Assembly: GCF_021731985.1 (NCBI RefSeq)
Contig: NZ_JAKFWH010000064.1
Location: 1-64,000, forward strand
Direction: 5' to 3'
Source of the DNA: Nitrosomonas sp.
GTDB lineage: Bacteria; Pseudomonadota; Gammaproteobacteria; Burkholderiales; Nitrosomonadaceae
DNA: 64,000 nucleotides
Part shown: piece by piece, positions 19,129-28,934 of the stretch
How the letters are laid out: each line of letters opens with the position of its first letter
Numbering within the stretch: the first letter of the stretch is position 1
Made by a program: the position numbers and the translations under genes
The notes under the pieces: generated by a model
What the model was told of the DNA's origin: nothing
Seen by the model: only the letters and a program-made list of their open reading frames with translations
Database searches by the model: none

Positions 19129-20475
19129 TCAGTTTTGAGTTATAAAATAACTTGCTATGTTTCTTAAGTCATCGAGTACCAGTGTACCAGCAGCTAACTG
19201 TAAGCGAAGATATGCGAGCATATAATTATATCTTGCCTCTGCGAGATCGCGCCGAGCGGTATGTAATTGTTGTTGAGCATCTAAGAGATTCAGATTAATC
19301 CGTATCCCGCCCCGAATGCTTTTCTGTGTAGCTTCAACAAGTAATTCAGCGGATTTGACAGCGAGTTCTAGCGATTCGATTCTTTTCACACCGCTGAGTA
19401 ATAGATTATATTGTTTACGCAGTTCAACAAGCACTTTATCGGTCATCGCATCGAGATCGGCTTCTGCTCGGGCATGATTAGCCTTTGCCTGAGCAGTGAG
19501 CGCATTCACGCGGCCTCCTGCATATAGAGGTATATTAACTTCTACGCCAACCGTGGCCAGATGAACATCCTGATTGGCAGTAACAAATGATCCTGCCTTG
19601 TTTCGCGTTAAGCTGGCCACGAGATCTACACGAGGAGCATGGCCAGCGTGGTTTTTCCTGATTTCTTCCTTACCGGATGTTACGGCATGACGTTGTGTCA
19701 CTATTTCAGCATTGCGCTCAAGCGCTAATGCGTACCAGTTATCGTAGTCTTGCAGTTGGATGGAGCGAGAACTGAACATGTCAGATAAACGATCCAACTG
19801 GGTAATTTTATGTCCTACAATTGACCCAAGTTTAAGTTGAGCCCCCTCCAGTTCATCATTGGCTTCAATAACGCGTGCTTGTGCAATAGCATGCTTAGAT
19901 TGTGTCTCAAGCACATCGGTAGTAGTTCCTTCGCCTTTCTGTAGCATGCGTTCATTAACGCGTTTTAGTTCTTCAAGGGAGTCGCGTTGTTTCTCAGCAA
20001 GCTTTACGTGATCCTGTGCCAATAATGTTTCCACATAGGCTTCTACCAACCGGACTACAAGTTGCTGACTACGACCGTTAAATTTCGCGCGATTGGAGTC
20101 AGCTTGCGCTTTGCCTTGACGGTAATTGGCGACAGCTTCCATATTAATCAAGGGTTGGCGCAAAGTTAAACTGCTGACTTGGCTATCAAAATTAAGTGAT
20201 TGTGCACCTGCTGCACCAGCAGCACCCGATAGCTCTCTTGTTCCTGTGTTTTTGCTTTGCGTGTGGGTGATGGATAAATTAGGCAATAAACTAGCTAAGC
20301 CGATAGCTTCTGCTTGTTGCCCCGCTTCATTTTCATGGAACGCAGAACGGTAGATTGGGTCATGCATTAATGCGGCCTCGTAAGCATCTAGCAGACTCAA
20401 TGCATGCGCATGGTTAGCCTGGCTGAACAGAATAATACAGACTAAAACAAAAATCTTTTGGCAGGTGAATATCAT
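19129..20475 (-). CDS. TolC-family type I secretion outer-membrane channel
   Basis: 448 aa; signal peptide, LSLLDAYEAALMHDP, NIPLYAGGRVNA, GIRINLNLLDAQQQLHTARRDLAEARYNYMLA. Confidence 0.95.
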   Translation of the reverse strand: MIFTCQKIFVLVCIILFSQANHAHALSLLDAYEAALMHDPIYRSAFHENEAGQQAEAIGLASLLPNLSITHTQSKNTGTRELSGAAGAAGAQSLNFDSQVSSLTLRQPLINMEAVANYRQGKAQADSNRAKFNGRSQQLVVRLVEAYVETLLAQDHVKLAEKQRDSLEELKRVNERMLQKGEGTTTDVLETQSKHAIAQARVIEANDELEGAQLKLGSIVGHKITQLDRLSDMFSSRSIQLQDYDNWYALALERNAEIVTQRHAVTSGKEEIRKNHAGHAPRVDLVASLTRNKAGSFVTANQDVHLATVGVEVNIPLYAGGRVNALTAQAKANHARAEADLDAMTDKVLVELRKQYNLLLSGVKRIESLELAVKSAELLVEATQKSIRGGIRINLNLLDAQQQLHTARRDLAEARYNYMLAYLRLQLAAGTLVLDDLRNIASYFITQN

Positions 20476-20480
20476 CGCAA

Positions 20481-21833
20481 CTATTCTTCACTTAGGGATG
20501 AGTGAACACGATCAAGTATTGGTTTGAATAAATAACTCATTAATGATCGCTCACCTGTTTTAATAAATATTTCTACCGGCATGCCTGCTCTGATCTGTTG
20601 ATCGGACAATTGCTTCATACCATCAGCAGTCACCTTAGCTTTCATATTGTAATATGGAAGACCGGTTCGCTCATCCGTTAGGCGATCCGCTGACACTTGA
20701 GTGACGGTGCCCGGGATATTGGGTGTTTTCTTTTGATTAAGAGCGGAAAAAATCAGATCCACAGAAAGGTCAATATGGACTTTGTCAATTAAATGCACGG
20801 GCACTTGGCCTGTAATGACCAGAACATCATCACTCGGAACGATATCCATTAGCTTAAATCCTGGCCCGATAACGCCACCTTCAGTAAATACATTCATGCC
20901 TACCACGATACCATCAACAGGTGCTCTAACTTCTACGTTAGCTAATTCAAAATCTTGCCCGCTCAAACGGCTGCTTAGACTATCTGCTTCGCGTTGTATG
21001 TCAGATAGTTGCTGGCGTACTTCTTTCTGGTATTCCTGTTGCCTTTGAATGCGACGCTGTTCCAGCTCTGTTATCTGGCGTTGTGTGCGGCCGATATTGC
21101 CGATATCCGAGGAAATTTCTCCTGCTAGTTGTGAATAGTTGCGTTCAAGATCCAGAACCCGGTTACGGGGTACAAAACCATCTTTTGCCAGGTCACGCAG
21201 ATTTACAAGTTGTTCTTCCAGGAATTTCAACTGCTGGTTTTTACTGATCTTTGATGCTTCAAGCCCGCGCAGTTGTACTTTTAAACCGGCAGTGCCTTCA
21301 TCGAGGGCGGCTATTTCATGTTGCAAGGCCAGCCTGCGCGATGTGAATAATTGATTTTGTATGATGATATTATTGGCAACGCGTGGATCACTTTGCAGTG
21401 ACAATAATTCTGCAGGAAATTTAATTTCATTTTCGCTATCACGCTCTGCCAATAAACGTGCTTCTACTGCACGCGCAGTATAAAGCTGGCTACGGGTTAT
21501 TTCGGCCTGCGCTTTGATTTGAACATCATTCATGCGTACCAGGATCTGCCCCACTTTAACATGATCACCTTCCTTCACCAGAATGCTGTCTACAATGCCG
21601 CCAGTTTGATGCTGTACCGCTTGGAGGTGACTGGCGACGGTGACTGTACCTGAAATCGGCACACCTTTATCCAGCGGTGCGAAAGATGCCCACAAAATAA
21701 ATCCGCCAAAGCCCGCCAGAACGATCCACCAGCCAAGCTTGGTATGTTGCGTTTCATCAGTTTCAACCTGATTGGATAGATCGACTGGAACAGTCTCAAT
21801 AATTGTCTTTTTTTCTTCAGCTACAAGCTTCAT
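20481..21833 (-). CDS. HlyD-family type I secretion periplasmic adaptor
   Basis: 450 aa; single N-terminal TM; VEVRAPVDGIVVGMNVFTEGGVIGPGFKLMDIVP; RAGMPVEIFIKTGERSLMSYLFKPI. Confidence 0.95.
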   Translation of the reverse strand: MKLVAEEKKTIIETVPVDLSNQVETDETQHTKLGWWIVLAGFGGFILWASFAPLDKGVPISGTVTVASHLQAVQHQTGGIVDSILVKEGDHVKVGQILVRMNDVQIKAQAEITRSQLYTARAVEARLLAERDSENEIKFPAELLSLQSDPRVANNIIIQNQLFTSRRLALQHEIAALDEGTAGLKVQLRGLEASKISKNQQLKFLEEQLVNLRDLAKDGFVPRNRVLDLERNYSQLAGEISSDIGNIGRTQRQITELEQRRIQRQQEYQKEVRQQLSDIQREADSLSSRLSGQDFELANVEVRAPVDGIVVGMNVFTEGGVIGPGFKLMDIVPSDDVLVITGQVPVHLIDKVHIDLSVDLIFSALNQKKTPNIPGTVTQVSADRLTDERTGLPYYNMKAKVTADGMKQLSDQQIRAGMPVEIFIKTGERSLMSYLFKPILDRVHSSLSEE

Positions 21834-21893
21834 TATTATCCCTGCTCGATGATCGATACTTTCTCAATGTGCAATTGAGCGGCGCGCCATAAT

Positions 21894-23684
21894 TTATTCA
21901 GTTTTGGAGTCAGCTGCATTGGTAGTTTGAGTCGTTTGGTTTTGAGTGGCTTGCTTTTTGGCTTCTTGTTGTGCCAAAAGCGCTTGTTGTGTTTGCTGCT
22001 GTTGTTGGGTCAATGCTTCGATGACTTGATTAGTCGGGCCAAACATTTTTGCCACGCCATCATGTAATAATAGCAGCTTGTTGGTTGCACTGATAATGCT
22101 AGTGCGGTGAGTAATCAAGACAATGGTTTTTCCACGTTTACGCAAATCAATGATGGCTGCCAGAAGCGCTTGCTCTCCCACATCGTCGAGGTTCGAGTTG
22201 GGTTCATCGAGAACAATCAATGATGGATCATCATACATGGCACGCGCTAAGCCGAGACGCTGTTTCTGTCCACCAGAAAGGCCTGTGCCGCCATCACCCA
22301 GCGGTGTGTCGTAGCCGGAGGGCATATTCAGAATCAATTCATGAACACCCGCTCGTTTGGCTGCCAGAATCACCTTATCCGCGTGCACTTCGCCGAAACG
22401 CGCAATATTCTCGGAAACAGTGCCGGCGAATAATTCAATATCTTGAGGCAAGTAACCGATATACGGACCCAGTTCATCCTTGTTCCAGAGATAAACATCC
22501 GCGCCATCCAATCTTACTTTTCCTGCAGCAGCTGGCCATACACCAACTAGTAGGCGTGCCAAAGTGGATTTTCCAGATCCACTCGGACCAATAATGCCGA
22601 GAACCTCACCGGCAGCTAGGGAAAAAGTTAATCCTTTGATAACAGCAACCTTACCGCCAGGTGGAGCCGCTGTAATATTCTCAACAGAAATAACGCCTTT
22701 CGGTTTAGGTAACGCCATGCCTGCTTCGCGCGCCGGATTTTGTTCGAGCAATTTAGTTAAGCGCTCATAAGCACTCCGCGTGCCGCCAATTTGTTTCCAC
22801 ACACTGATTAATAACTGGACCGGTGCAACGGCTCTACCAAATAGTATTGAGCCAGCAATCATCATTCCGGGGGTAATGCTGTTATCTAAAACCAGTAAAG
22901 CACCTAATCCCAGCATGAGTGATTGCAATGCCACGGTAAAAGATTTAGACAGTGCGGTGACAATACCTGCTTTTTCACTCGCTTCAGCTTGTAAGTTAAG
23001 AAAACGGCTATGCAGTTTATACCAGCGTGATTGAATATTGGGCAGCATACCCATGGCTTCAATCACTTCGGCATTGCGCAAATTATTGGATGCCACATTG
23101 GTCGAAGCGACTGCCATTGAATTCGCCTCGGCTAAAGGTTTGTGCGATATTTTTTCATTAATATAGGCCAAAATGAATAATAGGGTTGTACCACATAAGG
23201 CGAAAGCACCCAGAGCAGGATGAAACATGAATATAACGAATATATAAATTGGAAACCAGGGTGCATCAAAAAAGGCGAACAATGCGTTGCCGGTTAAAAA
23301 TTGCCGCAAATTGGTCAGATCTTTTAAAGCTTGCCCGGCATTGTTATTGCCTTGTTTTAAGTTTTCCTCAAAAGCCGCAGTATAGACGCGTTTATTCAAT
23401 TTCATGTCGAGCTGAGCACCGACGCGAATCAATACAAAACTCCGCACATATTCCAGTGCACCCATAAAAGCATAAGCACCCAGCATGATCAGTGTCAGCA
23501 TTAACAGAGTCATTTCGTTGCGGCTGGTTAATACGCTGTCATAGAGCTGCAGCATATAAATGGCCGGCATGAGCATCAGCATATTGATAACTGCGCTAAA
23601 AACACCAATGTTTCTAAAGGTTTTTTTAAAGCTGATCAGTACCTGAGCAATTTCATTCTGAGGCGCTTTAAATTTGAATTTCAT
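21894..23684 (-). CDS. Type I secretion ABC permease/ATPase (PrtD/RsaD type)
   Basis: 596 aa; GPSGSGKSTLARLLVGVWPA; GYLPQDIELFAGTVSENIARFG; LSGGQKQRLGLARA; Q-rich tail. Confidence 0.95.
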   Translation of the reverse strand: MKFKFKAPQNEIAQVLISFKKTFRNIGVFSAVINMLMLMPAIYMLQLYDSVLTSRNEMTLLMLTLIMLGAYAFMGALEYVRSFVLIRVGAQLDMKLNKRVYTAAFEENLKQGNNNAGQALKDLTNLRQFLTGNALFAFFDAPWFPIYIFVIFMFHPALGAFALCGTTLLFILAYINEKISHKPLAEANSMAVASTNVASNNLRNAEVIEAMGMLPNIQSRWYKLHSRFLNLQAEASEKAGIVTALSKSFTVALQSLMLGLGALLVLDNSITPGMMIAGSILFGRAVAPVQLLISVWKQIGGTRSAYERLTKLLEQNPAREAGMALPKPKGVISVENITAAPPGGKVAVIKGLTFSLAAGEVLGIIGPSGSGKSTLARLLVGVWPAAAGKVRLDGADVYLWNKDELGPYIGYLPQDIELFAGTVSENIARFGEVHADKVILAAKRAGVHELILNMPSGYDTPLGDGGTGLSGGQKQRLGLARAMYDDPSLIVLDEPNSNLDDVGEQALLAAIIDLRKRGKTIVLITHRTSIISATNKLLLLHDGVAKMFGPTNQVIEALTQQQQQTQQALLAQQEAKKQATQNQTTQTTNAADSKTE

Positions 23685-23762
23685 TTATCAACACCATGAT
23701 ATTGTGTAACTCATTCAATAATTGCAATATGCTGAATTAATTATGATTGCACATTGTTAGTT

Positions 23763-24641
23763 TTAACCAGGTAAGTCTTTGGCCGTCAGTTTAAACGATC
23801 TAGGGAAAAAGTTTAGATCCTGTTTTGCATCTGAACAGTCAAATGTTAAATCCTGATTCATTCTTTCCGCCATTGCAGATGTCCAGCTGCGGTAACGTGG
23901 CAGCCAGCTAAGCCCCCGTGCCGCTATCTGAAAGAGCCAGAGCGGTATCGCCAACATGCGTGGCGGATGATTGAGTGCCTCAAATACGCGTTTGACCATT
24001 TCGCGATAAGATAAAGTTTCCGCGCCGGTTAGATTATAGGAACGATTGGTCAGATTTAAAGTATCTAGTGCCGCATAACATGCCAAAGCGACATCCTCAA
24101 CGTGAATAGGCTGCCGCAATCCCTTGGCTGATCCCAGTAGTGGAAAGAACCCGAAGCGGCGGATAAATCGTGCTATTTCAGTAATATTCTTATCGTGTCC
24201 GTATCCATAAATCAGTGTCGGACGCAAAATAATCCATTTTACCCCATGCGTGGCTGCCCATGTTTGCACAAACTCCTCACCTTTTATCAATTGCTGCGCA
24301 ATTTTTCGTTCGCTGGGGTCGGATGACGTGTCTTTGGTGAAACGGCTGGTGGAGGATAATACGACAATCCGCCGTGCGCCAGAAGCTGATATGAGATCAA
24401 AGTAGTCAGGCAATGTCCAGACAGGAGCCGCACATATCCAAAAGGGGATATTATTTTCTTCTGTGCCGATTCTTAATTGATTGGTCGTATCCAACTGTTT
24501 CCAGGCGATTTGCGGGTGGCTTTGTGTAATCGGGCGACGAGAGAAAGCAGTGATATGCCAATTGTTTTGTATCAATTGTTTCAGCAAGCATTCACCGATC
24601 AGGCTGGTTGCGCCGAGCAATCCGACATGTCGCTCACTCAT
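23763..24641 (-). CDS. NAD-dependent epimerase/dehydratase (extended SDR)
   Basis: N-terminal GLLGATSLIGECLL nucleotide-binding motif; WIILRPTLIYGYGHDKNI; YNLTGAETLSYREMV. Confidence 0.85.
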   Translation of the reverse strand: MSERHVGLLGATSLIGECLLKQLIQNNWHITAFSRRPITQSHPQIAWKQLDTTNQLRIGTEENNIPFWICAAPVWTLPDYFDLISASGARRIVVLSSTSRFTKDTSSDPSERKIAQQLIKGEEFVQTWAATHGVKWIILRPTLIYGYGHDKNITEIARFIRRFGFFPLLGSAKGLRQPIHVEDVALACYAALDTLNLTNRSYNLTGAETLSYREMVKRVFEALNHPPRMLAIPLWLFQIAARGLSWLPRYRSWTSAMAERMNQDLTFDCSDAKQDLNFFPRSFKLTAKDLPG

Positions 24642-25575
24642 GTTTTGGTTTCAGCAATTTATAACAATTTTGTAGCGAATAGCGTATCACAGTGATACCG
24701 AAGCGGAGCCAGATGGCGAAGGTGACTAGACCCATCAGCGCGCGTGGATATTGATGCTGAAAAAATTTTCGGTAAAAACGCAGCATACCTTTATGTTTAT
24801 GCCGAGCGACAAAGAATGGCCGGGCACGGCTGCAGGTTCCCTGGAAATGGGTAACCGGAGCATCCGGTACAAAAACAATCTTCCAGTTTTTTTGCTTAAA
24901 TCGCATACACCAATCCAGATCTTCGCAATGTAAAAAATAACTCTCATCCCAGGAACCGACATCATCGATGGCTTCGCGCCGCACCAGCATCAATGCGCCT
25001 GATATGGCTTCAACTTCAATGGGAGATTGCGGCAATGGCTGTTTATCCAGATGAAAATCAAAGAACAGCTGTGGCCAGTATTTCGCCAGATGATATAGCC
25101 CAAAGGCGCGCACAAAAGCCCGCCACGGTGTAGGAATTGCACGCCGCCCGCCGCCTTGCTCGGAGCCATCCGGGTTGATAAGAAAACCGCCAACCATGCC
25201 GATATGTGAATCTGATTCCAATACTTGAGCCATGCGTTGTAATGAGTTTCCCTGCAAAATACAATCCGGGTTCAGGAAAAGAATGTAGGGTTGCGTTGAT
25301 GTGCCAAGACCGATATTACAGCCGGCAGCAAAGCCGGCATTGCTATCAAGACGAACTATCTGAAGGTGACTGTTCGCAGGAAAGCGGGCTTCAAGTTCTA
25401 GCAGACTGGAATCAGACGATGCATTATCAATCACAATTACTTGCTCAGTTTGCTGCAGAGTTGCTTGAACACACTGGGTCAGTAATGGACCGGCATTATA
25501 GTTTACAATAATTACAGATATGGATTGTTTGTGTCGGTTTTCTATGTTGTGGCAGCTTTCTTGTGGGACGTGCAT
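24634..25575 (-). CDS. Family 2 glycosyltransferase
   Basis: ISVIIVNYNAGPLL...VIDNASSDSS...FLNPDC...HCEDLDWCMR. Confidence 0.9.
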   Translation of the reverse strand: MHVPQESCHNIENRHKQSISVIIVNYNAGPLLTQCVQATLQQTEQVIVIDNASSDSSLLELEARFPANSHLQIVRLDSNAGFAAGCNIGLGTSTQPYILFLNPDCILQGNSLQRMAQVLESDSHIGMVGGFLINPDGSEQGGGRRAIPTPWRAFVRAFGLYHLAKYWPQLFFDFHLDKQPLPQSPIEVEAISGALMLVRREAIDDVGSWDESYFLHCEDLDWCMRFKQKNWKIVFVPDAPVTHFQGTCSRARPFFVARHKHKGMLRFYRKFFQHQYPRALMGLVTFAIWLRFGITVIRYSLQNCYKLLKPKHE

Positions 25576-25649
25576 TGTTTACCTTCAAATAAGGCTACTT
25601 TGTGGCCAAATAATTGCTGGTTAGTATTATCGGTAATTCTCTCTATGTG

Positions 25650-26660
25650 TCAATAGTTTGTGTTTTCCTGCTTGATGGATACTTTAGTAAAAGACTTGCG
25701 TGGCCGCCAGGTCATCATTTGAAGTAAGTTCAAGCAAGAGCACGTTCGTTTACTTTGAATTTCTTTTCTTTGCGCCAATAGCAATCGGATATGCTGAAAA
25801 GCGTCGATTTTAGCCTGCATATAAAGTTTTAAACGGCCAGAAGCAGCAAAGAAGCACCCCATATAAAGAATCATGGCCAGATGGACCGGCAGGAGGACGA
25901 GCATTAACGGATCGGGTACATTCTTTATAAACGTCCAGGTTAAGTTGCGGTGCCCATGATAAACCGAAAAATCGCTTGAGCGGCCTGTGATAGCTGAGCC
26001 AACGTGATGAACTCTAGCATTGGGCAATAACAGACTTTTACCTCCGATAAGCCGCAGACGAAAGCCAAGATCGACATCTTCGGAATAAGCGAAATATGTT
26101 TCATCGAAGCCGCCCAACTGGCGGTATGTTTCGGTGCGGTATATTGCCGCAGCTGCGCATGCTGAAAAAACTTCTATCGGATGCGCTGGTGTGATATCGC
26201 AGGGGGCTCCATGACCAGTGCGCCAATGTAACCCGGATATGTGGTAAGTATCGCCAAGCCCATCTAGTTGTAATGGCTGATTTGCGTCAATCAAGCTGCA
26301 GGCAAAGCAATCCACATTCGGAATCTGATTGATATTTTTAACAATTACTTCCAGACATTCCGGCTCAGGATAAGCATCAGGGTTCAGAAAAAAAATCCAA
26401 TCGCTGTGAATATAATCCGCTACAGCGAGGTTATTTGCAGCTGCGAAACCGGTATTTTTGTCAAGGCGAACAAGGCGGCATGGGAAGTTTGTTTTCTCGG
26501 CCGCCTGCCAGGAATTATCCACGCTGTGATTATCTATTACGATGACTTCAAAATTTGAGTAAGTTTGCTTTGCTAATGCGGACAAAGCTTTGGACAGCAT
26601 CTCTCCAGAATTGTAGTTGACAACGATGACAGAAATAAAAGGGTTCTGTGCGAGAGTCAT
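25650..26660 (-). CDS. Family 2 glycosyltransferase
   Basis: ISVIVVNYNSGEML...VIDNHSVDNS...FFLNPDAYPEP...YSEDVDLGFRLRL. Confidence 0.9.
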   Translation of the reverse strand: MTLAQNPFISVIVVNYNSGEMLSKALSALAKQTYSNFEVIVIDNHSVDNSWQAAEKTNFPCRLVRLDKNTGFAAANNLAVADYIHSDWIFFLNPDAYPEPECLEVIVKNINQIPNVDCFACSLIDANQPLQLDGLGDTYHISGLHWRTGHGAPCDITPAHPIEVFSACAAAAIYRTETYRQLGGFDETYFAYSEDVDLGFRLRLIGGKSLLLPNARVHHVGSAITGRSSDFSVYHGHRNLTWTFIKNVPDPLMLVLLPVHLAMILYMGCFFAASGRLKLYMQAKIDAFQHIRLLLAQRKEIQSKRTCSCLNLLQMMTWRPRKSFTKVSIKQENTNY

Positions 26661-26706
26661 TTGTTTTGCAGATCATGATTAGGTTGCATGATTAAGTATG
26701 ATTTAC

Positions 26707-28812
26707 TCACGCATTGATTGCTTGATTGGCTGTATTTTTGGAATTCTGGCTATCTTGCAGAATATTGCGCAGTTGGCGTTCGGCAACAGCAAATGAGAAA
26801 TGCTCCTCGATATTAACTTTTCCAGAATTGGACAAACTTATCCATAATTGTTCATCATCGTATGCGCGGACAATTTGCTTGGCGAAGTCTTCCGGAGTGT
26901 CTGCAATCAGGATGTCTTTGCCGTGCGTGAGATTCATTCCTTCGGCTGCCACTGTGGTTGCAACTACCGGCACACCGTAAGTCATGCTGGTGTTGATTTT
27001 GCCTTTAACACCAGCGCCATAACGAATGGGGGCGATAGATAGTTTGATACGATCAAAAATTGGTTTTATGTCTGATACAAAGCCCTTAATAATGATATGC
27101 GAAGAAGCATGAGCAGCAATCTTGGGGGGAGTATTGGAGCCGATAATCAAAAGTTTTAAATCCGTTTTTAATGAATGGAGTATCGGGAAAATTTCATTAA
27201 TAAAAAATTCCATTGCATCAACATTAGGCTGGTGCTCGAAGCCGCCGATAAACAGAATATCTTTTCTTTCTTGATATCCATAAACAGTTTCCTGGTTTTG
27301 ATGAATATTCGATAATAGCGCTACTGGAACATCGGGGGCCTCTTGTTTAAATAATTCAATTTCTACCGGGCTGACCAATAATGTTTTATCCGCTTTACGT
27401 GCAGTGCTCAATTCCTGCAGTTTTAGCCTTTCGGCTGCAGCCAATTGCTGTTTGTCCTGATTGATCAAAGCCTGCCGCTGTTCACGCAAAAAATGTAGAT
27501 CCACCGTATCGAACAGTATCATTGCATTCGTGCAGTATTTTTTTGCGGTGTCTATGAATTGCTCAGCAACGTTTACCCGGCTGAGTAATACAACATCATA
27601 TAGATGCCCATGCGCCATTAAATGCGAATGAATCGATTCCAGATAAGGTAAATAAAAGCATTCGATACCGATAGATTGCATTTTTCGCGTATAAACCGGA
27701 TGGTATGCAAGGGTTTTTGCGATAAAACTGACTTTGTATCCTAATCTTTTGAAGATATGCAATAAATTAAACATGCGTAATGAGCCGGAATCATTATCAG
27801 GCATTAGAACCAGGTCATCAAGGACAAGCACACGCTTATTGACGTCGCGTTCTTTCTCAAGATGGGGCATATCTCCGTTGGTCCGGTGAGATTGCAGTGT
27901 TTCGCGCCAGCGTCGATAAAACTTTTCATGATTAACCGTCTGATAACGTTTGGTGCCTTGTGTAACATCTGTTCCGGAAGACACGCCTTCAAAATGAATG
28001 ACCGTGACGGCGGGCTGATAGTACACTTTCTTGCCAATCTTCCTGACACGAAAAGCGAGATCGGTGTCTTCATAATAGGCCGGGGTATAGTAGTCATCCA
28101 ATAGTCCGAGATCGATGAGATCTTGCCGTTTAATCATTAAGCAAGCTCCCGAACAATAATCAACTGTTCTGCAATAGGAATATTCCGGCTTTTCCGGATC
28201 ATCGCTGCGCCCATAATTCCAGGCTGAAGCATCCTGCCACACGATACCTCCGGCTTCTTGCAGCTTGCCATCGGGATAAACCAGTTTGACTCCCACCAAG
28301 CCGGCATCTGGAAAATCCGAGAATGTGTTTGTTAACGCATTCAACCAGCCGCGAGTGACAATAGTATCGTTGTTCAACAGTACGATAAAATGCCCTTTTG
28401 CGACGCTAACCCCGGCATTGCAGGAATAGAGGAACCCCTTGTTCTCTATATTGTGAATGACTGTGATTCCTTTGATATTATTGAGCATCTTAGAAGTTTC
28501 GTCGGTTGATGCATCATCCACGACAATCACTTCATAGGTACTTTCTCCACTGTTTTCATAAACCGATTTAAGGCAGGTGAAAGTGTACAAATGTTTGTTG
28601 TGAACCGGGATGATAATAGAAATATCGGGATGGACGGCCTCTGGAAAACTAAGCGGGTGATAGCGGGTTGCTATTGAATAATCATTTTTCTGTGGAAGGG
28701 CTTTCTGAGGGGTAGAAAAGCACTTTTTGTAGATTCGTGTGAGTAACGCACGTAATCCTTGTGTTCTTAGAATGTTTATTGCGGCTGGAACGTATTTAAA
28801 TAGTTTGGTCAT
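26707..28812 (-). CDS. Bidomain glycosyltransferase (GT2 N-terminal, GT4-like C-terminal)
   Basis: IIIPVHNKHLYTFTCLKSV...VVDDASTDET...LLNNDT; C-terminal ILFIGGFEHQPNVDAMEFF...APIRYGAGVKGKI. Confidence 0.9.
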   Translation of the reverse strand: MTKLFKYVPAAINILRTQGLRALLTRIYKKCFSTPQKALPQKNDYSIATRYHPLSFPEAVHPDISIIIPVHNKHLYTFTCLKSVYENSGESTYEVIVVDDASTDETSKMLNNIKGITVIHNIENKGFLYSCNAGVSVAKGHFIVLLNNDTIVTRGWLNALTNTFSDFPDAGLVGVKLVYPDGKLQEAGGIVWQDASAWNYGRSDDPEKPEYSYCRTVDYCSGACLMIKRQDLIDLGLLDDYYTPAYYEDTDLAFRVRKIGKKVYYQPAVTVIHFEGVSSGTDVTQGTKRYQTVNHEKFYRRWRETLQSHRTNGDMPHLEKERDVNKRVLVLDDLVLMPDNDSGSLRMFNLLHIFKRLGYKVSFIAKTLAYHPVYTRKMQSIGIECFYLPYLESIHSHLMAHGHLYDVVLLSRVNVAEQFIDTAKKYCTNAMILFDTVDLHFLREQRQALINQDKQQLAAAERLKLQELSTARKADKTLLVSPVEIELFKQEAPDVPVALLSNIHQNQETVYGYQERKDILFIGGFEHQPNVDAMEFFINEIFPILHSLKTDLKLLIIGSNTPPKIAAHASSHIIIKGFVSDIKPIFDRIKLSIAPIRYGAGVKGKINTSMTYGVPVVATTVAAEGMNLTHGKDILIADTPEDFAKQIVRAYDDEQLWISLSNSGKVNIEEHFSFAVAERQLRNILQDSQNSKNTANQAINA

Positions 28813-28934
28813 TTGTAGGCTTGCTTTTGTTGGTTTTGATGTATTTCAGAAACCAATTGAAATACAACGGTTTATTATTGATATTTTGTGGGACAACAAT
28901 TGGACGGCATTTTATAGCATGTGGTGATCGTTTG